DNA of 14,772 bases from an uncultured Eubacteriales bacterium. Lineage in GTDB: Bacteria > Bacillota > Clostridia > Oscillospirales > CAG-272. The notes under the pieces are model-generated. The model ran no database searches. It worked only from the letters and a program-made list of their open reading frames with translations, and was not told the origin of the DNA. Of the stretch, positions 13,848 through 14,772 are shown piece after piece; within the stretch, counting starts at the first letter, position 1, and each line of letters starts with the position of its first letter. A program made the position numbers and the translations under genes. The stretch spans positions 1 through 14,772 of the forward strand of contig URAP01000039.1 in the NCBI GenBank assembly GCA_900545935.1. The letters run 5' to 3'.

Positions 13848-14772
13848 ATGAAAAAGAAGTATACATTCACCTGCGCAGTACTCATCGCCGCTGCGCTCTC
13901 ATGCCCTATCGCAGCTGACTGGAATAATGCACCTATCGCCGAGGAAATACACAACCGCGTAGCTTACGGCACGCCGACAATAGACGGTTATCTCGACAGC
14001 GCGTATATGCAATCTGAGCGAATAGACTACAAGTTACAACCGAGTTATCTGTTTCCGGACAAGGATATCAGTCCTGAGGAAAACGTAAAAAAATACTTCA
14101 GCTGGGATACCGGCATCGAGGCGTACACATATATGCTGTGGGACGATGAAAACCTCTATGTATATACAGCTGTAAAAGATTCGTCCTCCGGAATAGTTGA
14201 TTTTGACAAGGTTACTTTAGACCCCATGATACCGGAAATATACACATATCAGGACGGGGTTTACAGTACTTTCAGCTTTGGAGATACAACATACCCGGTA
14301 TTTGCCGAACGCGGCGGAAGATTCTTCGGATTAACTGCTGATGACTATATTGAAAAAATATCAAGATTATCAAGCTTAGACGGGTTCCCGGCAGATAACG
14401 AAAAAATCATCGGTCTTAACCGCGACTGTTTCGTCACTATTAACAGCGACAACAGCTATGTGACCGAATTCAAAATCCCGCTAACATCAAGAGGTGCAGA
14501 ATACGTTTACATGGGTGCACAAATGCAGCAATCCACCATTGTATTTAATTATATCGACACTGTGCCGTACGGCATGTGGCGCGGCTATGTTGGCACCGAG
14601 CCGGGATTTATATACGGTGCTTGGTACGGGGAAATCATCTACGGTAAAAAATACGATGAAAATACAATATCAAAAATCAACCGTTATATGAATTTCGTCG
14701 GATCAAGCAAAGGAGATGTAAACGGCGACAGCTATACCGACTCCCGCGACCTTGTACGTCTGATGAAGAACA
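13848..14772 (+). CDS. Secreted CBM9-like protein with dockerin type I repeat (3' end outside window)
   Basis: 308 residues are visible before the window ends, without a stop. Residues 1-24 form a signal peptide (KKK charge, hydrophobic core, likely cut after PIAA). Residues about 36-265 resemble the CBM9-like/DOMON sandwich: an opening GTPTIDGYLDSAYMQSE (41-57) matches the 'pkIDGklDeaW' start, and AYTYMLWDDENLYVYTAVKD (92-111) its paired strands. From 289, GDVNGDSYTDSRDLVRLM matches the first calcium loop (D-x-N-x-D...D) and helix of a type I dockerin, usually a C-terminal duplicated module. Such proteins attach to cohesins on cell-surface or cellulosome scaffolds; CBM9 modules bind sugar chain ends. 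No catalytic domain is visible. The frame begins at ATG 13848 with AAAGGA eight bases upstream. It is more AT-rich than its neighbours, which may mean recent acquisition. Confidence 0.8.
   Translation, partial: MKKKYTFTCAVLIAAALSCPIAADWNNAPIAEEIHNRVAYGTPTIDGYLDSAYMQSERIDYKLQPSYLFPDKDISPEENVKKYFSWDTGIEAYTYMLWDDENLYVYTAVKDSSSGIVDFDKVTLDPMIPEIYTYQDGVYSTFSFGDTTYPVFAERGGRFFGLTADDYIEKISRLSSLDGFPADNEKIIGLNRDCFVTINSDNSYVTEFKIPLTSRGAEYVYMGAQMQQSTIVFNYIDTVPYGMWRGYVGTEPGFIYGAWYGEIIYGKKYDENTISKINRYMNFVGSSKGDVNGDSYTDSRDLVRLMKN

Overview
The window reads as chromosomal DNA from a GC-rich member of the Firmicutes/Bacillota, most likely an uncultured gut-type Clostridia (Oscillospiraceae/Ruminococcaceae-like). 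The reasons are strong AGGAGG-type ribosome binding sites, sigma-A promoters with near-consensus boxes, short-form HisG with a HisZ partner, a PHP-family histidinol phosphatase, a one-step meso-diaminopimelate dehydrogenase and a secreted protein with a dockerin-like repeat. The lineage is an inference from gene content only.

Layout. 1-228 (+) is the tail of an M23 (LytM) peptidase, followed by a strong bidirectional terminator (275-327). 450-1964 (-) is an FGGY sugar kinase, and divergent from it 2090-3085 (+) is an atypical class II aldolase with a near-perfect promoter (2013-2041). Together they look like a small carbohydrate-catabolism pair. 3087-3300 is a compact foldable element with imperfect terminal inverted repeats and two inner stems, followed by a partial second copy of its left end and then by the aldolase terminator (3377-3421).

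12108 down to 3472 (-) is one complete histidine biosynthesis operon in the order hisZG (fused) - hisD - hisC - hisB - hisH - hisA - hisF - hisIE - hisJ. All ten steps from PRPP + ATP to histidine are encoded. Several junctions are translationally coupled (4-bp ATGA or 1-bp TGATG overlaps), while hisD/hisC (220 bp) and hisH/hisA (167 bp) have unexpected gaps; the second holds a candidate internal promoter. The operon promoter (12141-12169) has a 17-bp spacer containing a perfect 6-6-6 inverted repeat, and the leader is only about 25 nt. Control therefore looks like repression at the DNA level rather than a T-box or attenuator.

Divergent from the operon, 12443-13396 (+) is meso-diaminopimelate dehydrogenase (ddh), for lysine and peptidoglycan precursors. 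It is followed by a roughly 100-nt nested palindrome (13409-13507). From 13848 to the window edge (+) runs a secreted protein with a signal peptide, a CBM9-like domain and the start of a dockerin-type calcium repeat, in visibly more AT-rich DNA. No tRNA, rRNA, CRISPR array, transposase or phage gene was seen.
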